In this document: in pieces, positions 40,564-50,159 of the stretch
How the letters are laid out: each line of letters begins with the position of its first letter
Position numbering within the stretch: the first letter of the stretch is position 1
Assembly: GCF_000430525.1 (NCBI RefSeq)
Contig: NZ_AUME01000021.1
Location: 1 to 50,574, forward strand
DNA from: Prevotella corporis DSM 18810 = JCM 8529
GTDB taxonomy: Bacteria; Bacteroidota; Bacteroidia; Bacteroidales; Bacteroidaceae
DNA: 50,574 bases
Reading direction: 5' to 3'
Translations under genes and position numbers: made by a program
The notes under the pieces: generated by a model
Databases searched by the model: none
The model's input: only the letters and a program-made list of their open reading frames with translations
Told to the model about the DNA's origin: nothing

Positions 40564-41715
40564 TTACGGTTCTTTAAAAGTTCTATTGAAAATCATCAAT
40601 CTTTCTTGATAAGATTTATGACCAAATAAGATGTTATCGTATTCCATGCTTGGGAGTTGGGTCATTGACCATATCTTGATGAGACAATAAAAATAGACAA
40701 AGGCTTTAAAGAGTTCTCTGTTATTGTGATTATTGAAACAATCCATAAGGGATTTCCATATAATCCAATAAGAGAAAATAAAGAGCATGCCGATTCGCTT
40801 ACTTAATGTATCAAATTCACTGAAGAAAAAGAAAGCAATGAGGTAAGCCAAAAAAGCATTGATAATAATTGCGCCATCTTTCGTAAATTCTTCACTTTGT
40901 ATTTTCTTATAATAGGTAAAAACCAATATGCTGGTAAACAATCTTTCAATATAACCTATAGAGAGTGGGGTGGCCTTATTGAAAAGTTCGGTATAGGCTT
41001 TTAATTTTTCAGCAAATTGTTGATCCAATCCTATGATGTTTACAACGCTCAATACAACTGAAATTTTGAGCAGGAAAATGAGATTGCATATTATAACGAC
41101 TACTAAAAAAATCCATTTATTCAACTTCTTGTGGAAGAAGAAATAAAGCGGTAAATATATTAATGCCGATGAGTGGAAAGAAGCTCCCAAGAGGCACAAT
41201 GAAAAATAAGGAATGATTTTTCTGTTTTTAAGATATGGTAAAGCATTTAAGAAGAGCATTATTGAAATAGAATTTCTAAGTAAATTGGTACTTATTTCTA
41301 CCCCTCCAAATACAAAATAAAGGGTTAATCCTAAAGGAATATTGTTGGTGCGTTGTTTGAAGAAGTTTAAAAGTAGAATTAAATTAATAAAACAAATAAC
41401 AGCTTGGAAGAAAAAGTAATTATTGGCGATATTTTTGCATAAAAGGTTTAAAATGGTAAATCCGGGTTCAAAGGATACTACGGAACCAATCTTATACTTG
41501 AAAATATCGCTCCATTCGCAATGATAAAAATATTGATAATAAATAATCCAATCACTGAAAATGAATCCTCTAAATGCAAAGAATACAAAGAAAGTTGTAA
41601 TTGCGACAAATATGCTATATTTTCGATTAGTTTCTGTCGCACTTGGTGCTGCACAAATACAGGCACAAATTTCTAAGATGGCAACTTCAACGAGGTATGG
41701 AATTGGAAATATCAT
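40564..41715 (-). CDS. EpsG/Wzy-family polysaccharide polymerase
   Basis: 383 residues, about ten to twelve hydrophobic helices; the IIYYQYFYHCEWSDIF and FEPGFTILNLLCK stretch and GASFHSSALIYLPLYF resemble the EpsG group of Wzy-like polymerases. Predicted to join repeat units in the periplasm. Last gene of the minus-strand operon beginning at 48792, 33 bases after wzz. Identification is from topology and motif pattern, so function is less sure than the neighbours. Confidence 0.75.
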   Translation of the reverse strand: MIFPIPYLVEVAILEICACICAAPSATETNRKYSIFVAITTFFVFFAFRGFIFSDWIIYYQYFYHCEWSDIFKYKIGSVVSFEPGFTILNLLCKNIANNYFFFQAVICFINLILLLNFFKQRTNNIPLGLTLYFVFGGVEISTNLLRNSISIMLFLNALPYLKNRKIIPYFSLCLLGASFHSSALIYLPLYFFFHKKLNKWIFLVVVIICNLIFLLKISVVLSVVNIIGLDQQFAEKLKAYTELFNKATPLSIGYIERLFTSILVFTYYKKIQSEEFTKDGAIIINAFLAYLIAFFFFSEFDTLSKRIGMLFIFSYWIIWKSLMDCFNNHNNRELFKAFVYFYCLIKIWSMTQLPSMEYDNILFGHKSYQERLMIFNRTFKEP

Positions 41716-41748
41716 CTTTGCTTTTTATCAATAAGATTATCAGGCTTG

Positions 41749-42846
41749 TTATTCCTCCTGATTCTTATCTTCGCTTTTGTCTCGCTCTTGGTTATTCTCT
41801 AACCTTCTTCGATTTGGAGAAATAAGTAAAACCCATACTGCGTCTAAGAAAAATCCTATAGTAACAAATAACAAAACAATGACGAAACGTGGGGTACTTG
41901 ATGCCTTATAAGGCATAATGGGACGCTGAAGTATGGTGTATGCTGGAGTTGATTCTTGTAATTTTGCCAATGATGCTTGGTATTGAGCTGTCATTTGGGT
42001 ATATGTGTTGTATTTCAATTGCATATCGTTTTCTAATTCTTCCTGTTTTGATTGTAGGCTTTGCAATGATAAATCAATGTTGGCATCAGCAAATTTTGCG
42101 TATTTCTTTTGAGCTGTCTTATAATTATTGAGTGCCTCATTCTTTAATTTGTTATAATAAAAGACATCATTTTTATTCTTTTTTGTCTTATATTTGTTGA
42201 TATACTCCTGAAGACGATTTTGAACAGTATCCACTAAAATGGCTGCCACCAGTGGGTCTTGATCCGTGCAGGTTATAGTAATGATGCTTGTTTTGTTATC
42301 AACCAAACAAGCAATATTGTTTCTAATGCCTTCACAAGTTTCAAATTCTTTTTTAGGCATTTGAAATTTGTCAACGTTGCCAACTAAATTTGCTGTGTCA
42401 TTTTTCTTTATTAATGCATGTATCAACTTTAGTTTCCATGTTTGCCAAAATGGAACTTTGGTTTGATACTTTAAGTGGTTAAAATAAGTTGTTACTGAAT
42501 CACTTTTTGTTGTTCTAACTTTTATGTCAAATAAATTTCTGATAAAATCATTTGAGCCCACCACTATTGGATACAATTCAGGGTATATAGCGTCCACAGA
42601 TTTTTTTGTGTCTAAATCCAAACCAAAATTTGCGGCCATATCAGAAAGGCTTCCTGATAAGCCTGTGCTTTGTATTTCAGGGGCTAAAATGGATTCGGCT
42701 GTATATTCCTTCGGACTATTTAATGCAATGACAATACCCAAAACTGAGAAAACGGTTAAGAAGGAAACCAGTAGATATTTTCTTCTTAATATTTGCTTCA
42801 TCGCTAAAATAATATCAAATTCATTTGATTTCTCATTATCTTTCAT
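41749..42846 (-). CDS. Wzz-type polysaccharide chain-length regulator
   Basis: 365 residues with helices at about 26-45 and 328-348, a long periplasmic helical region (coiled coil about 225-305, KYKTKKNKNDVFYYN onward) and the ILQRPIMPYKASSTP motif before the second helix, which is the Wzz family signature. No Walker motif, so it is the Wzz form and not a Wzc kinase fusion. In the minus-strand export operon. Confidence 0.88.
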   Translation of the reverse strand: MKDNEKSNEFDIILAMKQILRRKYLLVSFLTVFSVLGIVIALNSPKEYTAESILAPEIQSTGLSGSLSDMAANFGLDLDTKKSVDAIYPELYPIVVGSNDFIRNLFDIKVRTTKSDSVTTYFNHLKYQTKVPFWQTWKLKLIHALIKKNDTANLVGNVDKFQMPKKEFETCEGIRNNIACLVDNKTSIITITCTDQDPLVAAILVDTVQNRLQEYINKYKTKKNKNDVFYYNKLKNEALNNYKTAQKKYAKFADANIDLSLQSLQSKQEELENDMQLKYNTYTQMTAQYQASLAKLQESTPAYTILQRPIMPYKASSTPRFVIVLLFVTIGFFLDAVWVLLISPNRRRLENNQERDKSEDKNQEE

Positions 42847-42891
42847 ATCTTTATCATTCTTTCTTTATAATTCTGGTTTTCTATATGGGTT

Positions 42892-44157
42892 TTATGTAAA
42901 AGGGGACTCCCAAATGCAATGATAGTCTAAATCCTTATTTCTATTTCCAATTTGTTTTGCAGGAACTCCACCAACAATAGTGTAAGGGGCTACACCCTTA
43001 GTGACGACTGCATTAGCACAGACAACTGCTCCCTCTCCAATTTCAATTCCTTGCAAAATAGTTGCACCTATACCAATCCATGCAAAATCGTTAATCAGGA
43101 TAGGAAGATACGAGGCATCAAAAGTTTTGCTATTAACGTCATGACTGCCCGTAATAATTTGAACATTATGCGAAATGGAAACATTGTTTCCTATTGTGAT
43201 GCCTCCTCGTCCATCCAAAAGGCAATTGCGATTTATATGCGAATAATTACCTATGATAATTTTATTTGCATTATTTATATAGCATTTTTTCATGATAAAC
43301 GATTGCTTGCCAATCTGCATTCTTACAGCTTGTAAGTACTTCTTGCGAATATTCCAAAAAGGAATATGGGGAAGAATGTCGTTTACAACATATTCCATTG
43401 CAAAAGCGTAAATCCACTTATACAATGAACTTTGTTTGAAGGAAAATAAAATCAGTGATTTGATGAAGAATAATGCTTTCTTGTAACTAAATTTTCCTTG
43501 TGAGGTTATTTTATAATTATAAATTAAACTTTGAAAAGGCTTGTTTGATATTCCTTCTCTTTCGTAAGTTTGTATGATAGTTTTTGTTTTTTGGAATTTA
43601 TATCCTGCTTTATATACTGAAAATATCATGTGCCAATCTAAGGCAAATCCTAGATCTTTTTTGCGATTTATGTCGTAAAGATATTTTTTGTGAACATTGC
43701 TCCTTACGAATGATGAACCATGCCTGTAAATGGGATAATATTCCAATAATTTGGGAGTGTTCGGAGCTGTTATAATTCTCTTGCTTCCTTTGTCAATCTC
43801 TATGCTATCTCCGTAAATAATGTCTATTTTATTTAAATCAATGCTTTTTAAGGCATATTCTATGGCTGTTGGACTGGCAAAAGTGTCCCCGCTGTTAAGT
43901 ATATTAATCCAATCTCCTGTTGAATGAAGAATGCCTTTATTCATGGCATCATACATACCATTGTCCTTTTCTGAAATCCAATAATTTATATTATCAGCAT
44001 ATTCTTTGATAACATCTAATGTTCCGTCTGTGCTTCCTCCGTCAATGACAATATATTCCTTATCCTCCCATGTTTGTGAGAGATAACTTTCAATAGTTTC
44101 TCTGATGTGAGCAACATCATTGAAAACGACTGTTATGACGCTAACTTTATTTGCCAT
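42892..44157 (-). CDS. Glycosyltransferase family 2 fused to a hexapeptide-repeat acyltransferase
   Basis: 421 residues. Residues 1-220 form a GT2 domain (SVITVVFNDVAHIRETI, VIDGGSTDGT, EKDNGMYDAMNKGI, NSGDTF in place of the common NSDD). Residues about 285-410 form a left-handed beta-helix acyltransferase (SHINRNCLLDGRGGITIGNN, IGIGATILQGIEIGEGAVVC, NAVVTKGVAPYTIVGGVPAK), as in WcaF/O-acetyltransferases, with the catalytic-type His in SHDVNSK. The bridge (220-285) is helical. Predicted to add and acetylate a sugar. Confidence 0.85.
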   Translation of the reverse strand: MANKVSVITVVFNDVAHIRETIESYLSQTWEDKEYIVIDGGSTDGTLDVIKEYADNINYWISEKDNGMYDAMNKGILHSTGDWINILNSGDTFASPTAIEYALKSIDLNKIDIIYGDSIEIDKGSKRIITAPNTPKLLEYYPIYRHGSSFVRSNVHKKYLYDINRKKDLGFALDWHMIFSVYKAGYKFQKTKTIIQTYEREGISNKPFQSLIYNYKITSQGKFSYKKALFFIKSLILFSFKQSSLYKWIYAFAMEYVVNDILPHIPFWNIRKKYLQAVRMQIGKQSFIMKKCYINNANKIIIGNYSHINRNCLLDGRGGITIGNNVSISHNVQIITGSHDVNSKTFDASYLPILINDFAWIGIGATILQGIEIGEGAVVCANAVVTKGVAPYTIVGGVPAKQIGNRNKDLDYHCIWESPFT

Positions 44158-44160
44158 ATT

Positions 44161-45534
44161 TTATTTATTCCAAATTCCTGTTGCTTTTTGTTTTATTAAT
44201 TTCCTGCATTGGTAAAAATGTATTGCTGTCATTGTCCCATAGGCTGCTGACATATAGAATACAATTTCTTGTATATTCATATTTTTCCCCCAAACAAACA
44301 TTATTGTTAAATAAATGAATGTTGCAGTTATGGAAGTAATTATTTGAATATAAATCTTATTTAATCCATTTAGCAAATAGGTTACACAATTATTAAGATT
44401 AAAAAAAGAAATATATAGGAAAACAGATAGTGATACCATAAAAGGTACATGAACCGCTTTGCCTACCCAAAAAAGGTAAAAGTATTGTGAAACTATCAGC
44501 ATAATAATTCCTGCAAATTCTGTGAACAACCAAATCTTTAGTGCTGATTTAAATGCTTTTTCTATCCAATTGAAGTCTTGTTTTACATACGCATCGGTGT
44601 AGGCATTCCACATTGGAGAAATAAAGACTAAATATCCGATAGCAAGTAAATTAAAAAATTTATAGGCTATATTGTAAGTTGTTACTGATTCTGGTCCGCA
44701 AAATTGGGTGATAAAAAGGTTTGAGCTTCCATAAATAACCAAGCAGCTTGTTATTTGAATTAAAAAGAATCCTAATCCTTTGCCTACTATAGTTGATAAA
44801 AAATCTTTTCTAAATGATTGAATTGTAGGACGAAACTCTGGGTACTTGCTGAAGATTGGTATTGCTGCGAGGATATAAATTATTGCAGGCGTACAAGTGA
44901 ATGCAAATACAACATAGATTAATTTTCCGTTTGTAAACTTCGTTAATAAAAAAATAATTAATAACCCTATTATATTTCCCAAAGTATTTATGAAATCCCA
45001 CAAAGCATATTTTTGCAGAGCTACAAAAACATAACCAATATTCTTGAGTACAAATAAAATAAGGGTAAATCCGATTGCAACGAATAATACGTTTTGTAGT
45101 TCTGTATTGCTTATCGTATTTGTGTTAAAAACACTATTAAGATTTAATAGCTTTAATAAAATAAATCCTACAATCGCAATGATACTTGCTATCATTGTCA
45201 ATGCTATAATTGTTGTACTTAAATAGGATTGGGCTTCTTTATAATTGCCTTTTGAAACGGCTTCGGTAAGATAGTTGCGCATGCCATTTCCTAATCCTAT
45301 ATCAAAGAATGAAAACCAATATAAGATAGAGGTTATTGTCAGCCAAACTCCATAAAGTTCAGAATTAAGATAGTTTAGCGTGATTGTTACAACAAGGAGC
45401 GAGGTTATTAATCCAATAACTTTTAAAATAGCAGAATATAAGATGTTGCTTTTGAGCATTTTACTTCTGCCATCTGTACTTATAAATTGATTTATACCCT
45501 TGTTGATTATCATTCTGAAAATTCCCAATGACAT
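44161..45534 (-). CDS. Wzx-type polysaccharide flippase
   Basis: 457 residues, about twelve to fourteen hydrophobic helices, N-terminal LKSNILYSAILKVIGLITS and FDIGLGNGMRNYLTEAVSKG typical of MOP/PST family exporters that flip lipid-linked repeat units. Four bases from the downstream fusion gene and six bases after the export protein gene, so part of the operon. Start at ATG 45534; a later Met at residue 26 is also possible. Confidence 0.88.
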   Translation of the reverse strand: MSLGIFRMIINKGINQFISTDGRSKMLKSNILYSAILKVIGLITSLLVVTITLNYLNSELYGVWLTITSILYWFSFFDIGLGNGMRNYLTEAVSKGNYKEAQSYLSTTIIALTMIASIIAIVGFILLKLLNLNSVFNTNTISNTELQNVLFVAIGFTLILFVLKNIGYVFVALQKYALWDFINTLGNIIGLLIIFLLTKFTNGKLIYVVFAFTCTPAIIYILAAIPIFSKYPEFRPTIQSFRKDFLSTIVGKGLGFFLIQITSCLVIYGSSNLFITQFCGPESVTTYNIAYKFFNLLAIGYLVFISPMWNAYTDAYVKQDFNWIEKAFKSALKIWLFTEFAGIIMLIVSQYFYLFWVGKAVHVPFMVSLSVFLYISFFNLNNCVTYLLNGLNKIYIQIITSITATFIYLTIMFVWGKNMNIQEIVFYMSAAYGTMTAIHFYQCRKLIKQKATGIWNK

Positions 45535-45540
45535 TTTTTG

Positions 45541-48165
45541 TTATTTCAAAATATTTGCGATAGTAGCGATCACCGCTGCCATACTTGCTGCACTTGAGCC
45601 AATAGTAACAAGCTCTGCCAAACTCATCTTGGCGCGTGATTTTGTTGGGACGATAATCTCGCACCCGGGACGTACTTTCGCGTTATGTCCCACTTTCGCG
45701 AGGGTGCCGTTCATGTACATGATGTAGGTGCGACTCTTTTTTGCATCGGACGAGAAACCACCGGCTTGATCGATGTAGTAAGCTACGTTTTTGCCCTCTC
45801 GATAGCTTACGGCATTAGGATACATCACGGCTCCATTGATTCTTACGGTTCCGTTGTATTGGGGCACGATGATGCGATCGCCCTCTCGAAGAATCAGGTC
45901 GGCATCGCTGCCAGGCATCTCTAATGCTTTATCTAACTCTATACCAACGGGGTAGGTCTCAGGAAGTTGGAATTTCTTAAGACGGGTATTCTGAGTTTGT
46001 TGCGAAGCTTGTATAATACCAGCAGCGTTGGAACTCTTGGCTGCAAGGTCGAGCATGTTTTTGCTTTCTTGCTCCATTTGCATTTTGTAAGCGGCTTCCA
46101 TACGCATCCGCTCAACTTCTGTTGGCTTCCTCTCAAGTCTGGCCCCCTTGATGTAAGCTAATTCCGTGGCTCCGCCAGCAGCTTTGAAAATATCGCTTAG
46201 GCGGGTGTTGCGGCCTGTTAAGGCATAGTTTCCAGCAAATAAAACCTCACCTTCAATAGTAATGTTCTGTTGTTTTGTTGTACCAGGACTCTTTCTGATA
46301 AAAACCTCATCGAACGGAGCTAACGTAAAGCCAGCCTCGCCGTTGATTACAAAACCATCTTTCAATGCAAATGAATAGCTGTGTGCGATAATAGAATCGG
46401 TTGCCAATGCCTCTGGATTGATGATTCTTCTTGATACATCGACTCTTACCGTTGAGGCGGTCTGTTTCAAACCTCCAGCCTGAAGGATAAAGTCTTCTAA
46501 TGTTTCATTATCTGCATATTTATATGTGCCAGGAAATTGTACTTCACCGTGAATAGCGATGGTTCGCTCTTCCTGAACGTCACTCCTTGTCGGAACGAAC
46601 AGTACATCTTCATTTTGAAGCGGTATATCGGCCACTCTGCCGAGCAAAATACCTTCGATATCAACAGAAATTACCTCCAATGTCCTGTCCGCCTTCATCC
46701 TATGCATGACTGCATGGGGAGCAAAAGCTACTTCGGTGAGGCCTTCCGCTGCCTCGACAAGGGCCCTGACGCTGTTGATTTGGCCTCCGACCTCATACAT
46801 GCCTGGACGGAATACGGCACCTTTGATTTCTACCATGTTCTCGTAACGGGGAATTACTGAGTCAACGCTAACAGAATCCTCATCCGAAAGGGTGAACCGA
46901 TTCATGTCAAATTCGTTTACATTGAAAATAGAATATTGTCTGCCGGTCTTGCGTCTAACCCTTACCGATTTTGTGTAGGCATCGCCTGAGAAACCGCCGG
47001 CATAGCCAATCAGGGCGCCGAGACTCTCATTGCGTTTCATTTCATAGTACATCGGCCGTTTAACCTTACCGCTGACATTGACTAACATATCGTAAGCACC
47101 GACAACAATGACGTCGTTGTCGGTAAGTCGCACATTGCCACTCAGATGTCCTCGTCTTAAAAAATCGTAAATGTCAACAGTGCTTATCAGTGAGCCCCTT
47201 CTATAGACTTTGATGTTCCTCAGAGTTCCCAATTCTCCTATTCCTCCAGCCATATATAGTGCGTTGAACACTGTAGCAAAGGCTGACAAGGTATAGGTGC
47301 CGGGTGTCTTCACTTCTCCTACAACATTCACCATAATGGTGTGTGTCTGCCCAACTGACAGACGAATGTTGGAACTGCTGTATCTTTTACCCAGTATCCG
47401 CCGAATCTTATTGTTAGCTTGCTTAACGGTAAGTCCGCTGACTTGTATTGGGCCGAATCCCTCAATGGTGACGATGCCATCTGGAGCTACTGTCGTTTCA
47501 TACGATTTCTGTGAAGCCCCATAGATGTCAATGAAAACGGCATCTCCTGGTCCTAGTCTGTAATTGGCTGGAAGAGCCATGTTCATGTTAGGCTCGAAAG
47601 AGAGATTGCGGTTGTTGAAAATGTCTCTACCCCAAACCTCCTTTTTGTTTTTCTTCAATTTCTTCAGGAGGTTCTTATACATCGTTGCCGTATCTTGTGG
47701 CATCCAATTGTCTAACTCCTCTTGCATCATCAGGTATTCTCCATCCTCCTCATCGTAAGTGTTCTTGTTTGTGGATTTTGAATTTATGCGTTGGTTGGAA
47801 TATCTGGCAGCTTCATCTTGCGCATCCTTGTAATCCTCTAGCGTCTCGTCGGCAATCTGTCGCTTGCTTACCCCAGGTCTTTTTTGCCCATTATTCTTTC
47901 TGCCGCGGTCGTATTCTTTAGTGGTGGTCTCTCCCAATGTGGCATTACCTTTTTTCATCTTCTCGTAGGTATTTCTCACGCGTCTGATTTGGGAAATATC
48001 CACACCGTTTTGCATCAATTTGGTTACTATCTGTGCCTGGGACGTTCCTTTCCCTTGTTCTTTTACAACAAATTCCATTACCTGTGTGTCTGTCATTGAA
48101 GACTGTCCATAGGTAACTTGGAATCCCGTTATAACCATCAAGAATAAAAGTATGTATTTTTTCAT
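45541..48165 (-). CDS. Long multi-SLBB outer-membrane polysaccharide export protein (Wza-like)
   Basis: 874 residues, more than twice E. coli Wza. Signal peptide (1-20, ending VTYG), a charged N-terminal domain (about 21-190), the Poly_export domain YRLGPGDAVFIDIYG (about 195-210), then a series of SLBB-type beta-grasp repeats (for example VNVVGEVKTPGTYTL, IEGEVLFAGNYALT, VRINGAVMYP), and a hydrophobic C-terminal helix (about 845-872) that could span the membrane. No lipobox Cys was seen after the signal peptide. Forms the outer-membrane export channel. Six bases from the priming transferase gene. Confidence 0.88.
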   Translation of the reverse strand: MKKYILLFLMVITGFQVTYGQSSMTDTQVMEFVVKEQGKGTSQAQIVTKLMQNGVDISQIRRVRNTYEKMKKGNATLGETTTKEYDRGRKNNGQKRPGVSKRQIADETLEDYKDAQDEAARYSNQRINSKSTNKNTYDEEDGEYLMMQEELDNWMPQDTATMYKNLLKKLKKNKKEVWGRDIFNNRNLSFEPNMNMALPANYRLGPGDAVFIDIYGASQKSYETTVAPDGIVTIEGFGPIQVSGLTVKQANNKIRRILGKRYSSSNIRLSVGQTHTIMVNVVGEVKTPGTYTLSAFATVFNALYMAGGIGELGTLRNIKVYRRGSLISTVDIYDFLRRGHLSGNVRLTDNDVIVVGAYDMLVNVSGKVKRPMYYEMKRNESLGALIGYAGGFSGDAYTKSVRVRRKTGRQYSIFNVNEFDMNRFTLSDEDSVSVDSVIPRYENMVEIKGAVFRPGMYEVGGQINSVRALVEAAEGLTEVAFAPHAVMHRMKADRTLEVISVDIEGILLGRVADIPLQNEDVLFVPTRSDVQEERTIAIHGEVQFPGTYKYADNETLEDFILQAGGLKQTASTVRVDVSRRIINPEALATDSIIAHSYSFALKDGFVINGEAGFTLAPFDEVFIRKSPGTTKQQNITIEGEVLFAGNYALTGRNTRLSDIFKAAGGATELAYIKGARLERKPTEVERMRMEAAYKMQMEQESKNMLDLAAKSSNAAGIIQASQQTQNTRLKKFQLPETYPVGIELDKALEMPGSDADLILREGDRIIVPQYNGTVRINGAVMYPNAVSYREGKNVAYYIDQAGGFSSDAKKSRTYIMYMNGTLAKVGHNAKVRPGCEIIVPTKSRAKMSLAELVTIGSSAASMAAVIATIANILK

Positions 48166-48171
48166 TTTATC

Positions 48172-48792
48172 TTAAAATTTCTTTCCGCTAATAATTGAAG
48201 TAAAAGTTTTCATGACAATTTTAAAGTCCAACCATAATGAACGCTTCTCAAGATATCGAATATCCATTTCCATACGCTTCAGCATTTTTCCCATTGTATC
48301 TGTATATCCGTTGTATAGGGTTGCCTCGGATGTCAAACCTGGTCGCATTTGGAATATAAGTGGATATTGGTCAGTATGTTGCATGATTTGGTCAATGAAA
48401 TACTTGCGTTCTGGCCTTGGCCCAACAAACGACATAGTACCAATCAACACATTCCAAAGCTGAGGCAGCTCATCCATATGATGACTTCTAAGGAATTGCT
48501 CAAGTTTGGTTGAGTTCGAATCATCACAGGTTGCAACTAACTGGGGCCCATATTCCTCAACGATACTGCTCATAGTCCGAAACTTGAAAATGACAAATGG
48601 CTTACCCTTATATCCGAGTCGTATCTGCCGGAAAAAGACTGGTCCATTATCTTGCCTTTTCAGCATTATGGCAATAATGAGGAACACAGGAGACAAGAGA
48701 ACTAAACCTGATAATGCGAAGAAGATATCCAAGGCTCTTTTGCATATTCGTTGGAAAATCCCCATGCCATCATAAGTATTAGCTTGCTCCAT
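48172..48792 (-). CDS. Initiating sugar-phosphate transferase (WcaJ/PglC type)
   Basis: 206 residues from ATG 48792 (upstream TTG at 48798 ignored). One membrane hairpin (KRALDIFFALSGLVLLSPVF, about 19-38) followed by the catalytic domain with FKFRTMSS, DELPQLWNVLIGTMSFVGPRPE and RPGLTSEATLYNGYT. Short form lacking the multi-helix N-terminal domain, like PglC. Adds the first sugar-1-phosphate to undecaprenyl phosphate. First gene of the minus-strand operon; TATCTTTG box at 48848-48855. Confidence 0.9.
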   Translation of the reverse strand: MEQANTYDGMGIFQRICKRALDIFFALSGLVLLSPVFLIIAIMLKRQDNGPVFFRQIRLGYKGKPFVIFKFRTMSSIVEEYGPQLVATCDDSNSTKLEQFLRSHHMDELPQLWNVLIGTMSFVGPRPERKYFIDQIMQHTDQYPLIFQMRPGLTSEATLYNGYTDTMGKMLKRMEMDIRYLEKRSLWLDFKIVMKTFTSIISGKKF

Positions 48793-48847
48793 TGTCAAAT
48801 ATTCTCTCTTCGTTTTTTATAATAACTCAGTAGTTCGTAATTTGTTG

Positions 48848-48855
48848 CAAAGATA
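48848..48855 (-). promoter_or_regulatory. -7 box for the polysaccharide export operon
   Basis: Minus strand reads TATCTTTG, a full TAnnTTTG match, 55 bases before the priming transferase start. Spacing between the six genes down to 40564 is 3-45 bases, so one promoter may drive them all. Confidence 0.5.
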
Positions 48856-48890
48856 CTATATTTTATTTAATTCTTATGATTTTTTTTAGC

Positions 48891-48898
48891 TATCTTTG
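48891..48898 (+). promoter_or_regulatory. -7 box for dinB
   Basis: TATCTTTG on the plus strand, full match, 77 bases before the dinB start. No LexA-like site was recognised. Confidence 0.5.
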
Positions 48899-48975
48899 CA
48901 TACTAAAGTGATACAGAACCTCGAGAGAGCGTTCCTTTTGGTATATTCTTGTGCGAAGTTGATGTTAACGGGTAA

Positions 48976-50070
48976 ATGCGGAAGATAATTCATATTGACA
49001 TGGATGCTTTTTATGCATCTGTTGAGCAGCGAGACAATCCACGGTTGAAAGGGTTGCCCATAGCCGTATGCTATGATGACTTGCGTAGTGTGGTAACAAC
49101 TGCCAGTTACGAGGCGCGGTCTTTCGGCGTTCATTCTGCGATGCCAGTTTTTCAGGCTAAACGCTGTTGCCCACATTTGCAGATAGTGGAACCTCATTTT
49201 GAGAAATATAAAGAGGTCTCATCGCAAATCCATGATATATTTTCGGAATATACGGATGTCATAGAGCCTTTGTCATTGGACGAAGCTTTCCTTGACGTTA
49301 CTGAAAATAATGTGGGAGTGAAATTTGCAGTCAATATTGCCAAGGAAATCAAGAGGAAAATATCCGAGAGAATCCAACTGACGGCTTCGGCTGGCATCAG
49401 TTATAATAAATTTTTGGCGAAGATAGCTTCTGACTACAGGAAACCAGACGGTATTTTTACGGTGCATCCAGCTAAGGCAATGGATTTTATAGGTAGTCTG
49501 CCTATTGAGAGATTTTGGGGTGTAGGACCAAAAACGGCACTTCAGATGCATAAGATGGGTATTTTTAAAGGTGAACAACTGCGACAGGTTTCATTGGAAC
49601 ATCTCACTCAGGTATTTGGCAAAACAGGTAACATTTACTATTCGTTTGCACGCGGTGTTGACGACCGACCAGTAGCTGTTGGCAGGGAAAGAAAATCTGT
49701 AGGATGTGAACAGACCTTTAAAGAGGATATTCATCGTTTTTCGCAGATTATCATAGAATTATATCATATCGCACTTGAACTGGCCGAACGGATTAAGAAG
49801 AGTGATTTCGAGGGTAGGACATTGACCTTGAAGATTAAATGGAGTGCTGATTCTCAAATTACACGAAGCGTAACGGTTGACCAGTCAATCTGTACAAAAG
49901 AGGAAATTCTGCCGTTAGCGAAAAAATTGTTACAAGAGACTGATTATAAGAAACGCTCCATTCGCCTTTTGGGGTTGTCGGTCTCGTCGGCAAGTAGAGA
50001 AAATGAAAACAGTGATAAATTATCGCTTTGGAGAGAAGGGGATTTGGATTTTTCGGATAGACTAATATAA
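48976..50070 (+). CDS. dinB: DNA polymerase IV (Y-family)
   Basis: 364-residue translesion polymerase. Palm motifs HIDMDAFYASVEQRD (4-18) and SLDEAFLDVT (about 99-108, catalytic Asp/Glu), then ASAGISYNKFLAKIASDYRK, the helix-hairpin-helix thumb region FWGVGPKTALQM, and a little-finger domain. Full family length. ATG 48976 gives the MRKIIHIDMDAF start. Downstream lies 22-bp array 5 and the IS. Confidence 0.96.
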   Translation: MRKIIHIDMDAFYASVEQRDNPRLKGLPIAVCYDDLRSVVTTASYEARSFGVHSAMPVFQAKRCCPHLQIVEPHFEKYKEVSSQIHDIFSEYTDVIEPLSLDEAFLDVTENNVGVKFAVNIAKEIKRKISERIQLTASAGISYNKFLAKIASDYRKPDGIFTVHPAKAMDFIGSLPIERFWGVGPKTALQMHKMGIFKGEQLRQVSLEHLTQVFGKTGNIYYSFARGVDDRPVAVGRERKSVGCEQTFKEDIHRFSQIIIELYHIALELAERIKKSDFEGRTLTLKIKWSADSQITRSVTVDQSICTKEEILPLAKKLLQETDYKKRSIRLLGLSVSSASRENENSDKLSLWREGDLDFSDRLI

Positions 50071-50159
50071 CCTTTAACTTACAGGAAAATCCTTTACAAA
50101 TTTACTTTATTGATATAATATTTTTGAATTGAAAATGAAGATGTTATGTATTCTTATTC

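Noticed and set aside
46537..46860. 107-codon plus-strand frame inside the export gene
   Set aside because: Shadow of the SLBB protein reading frame.
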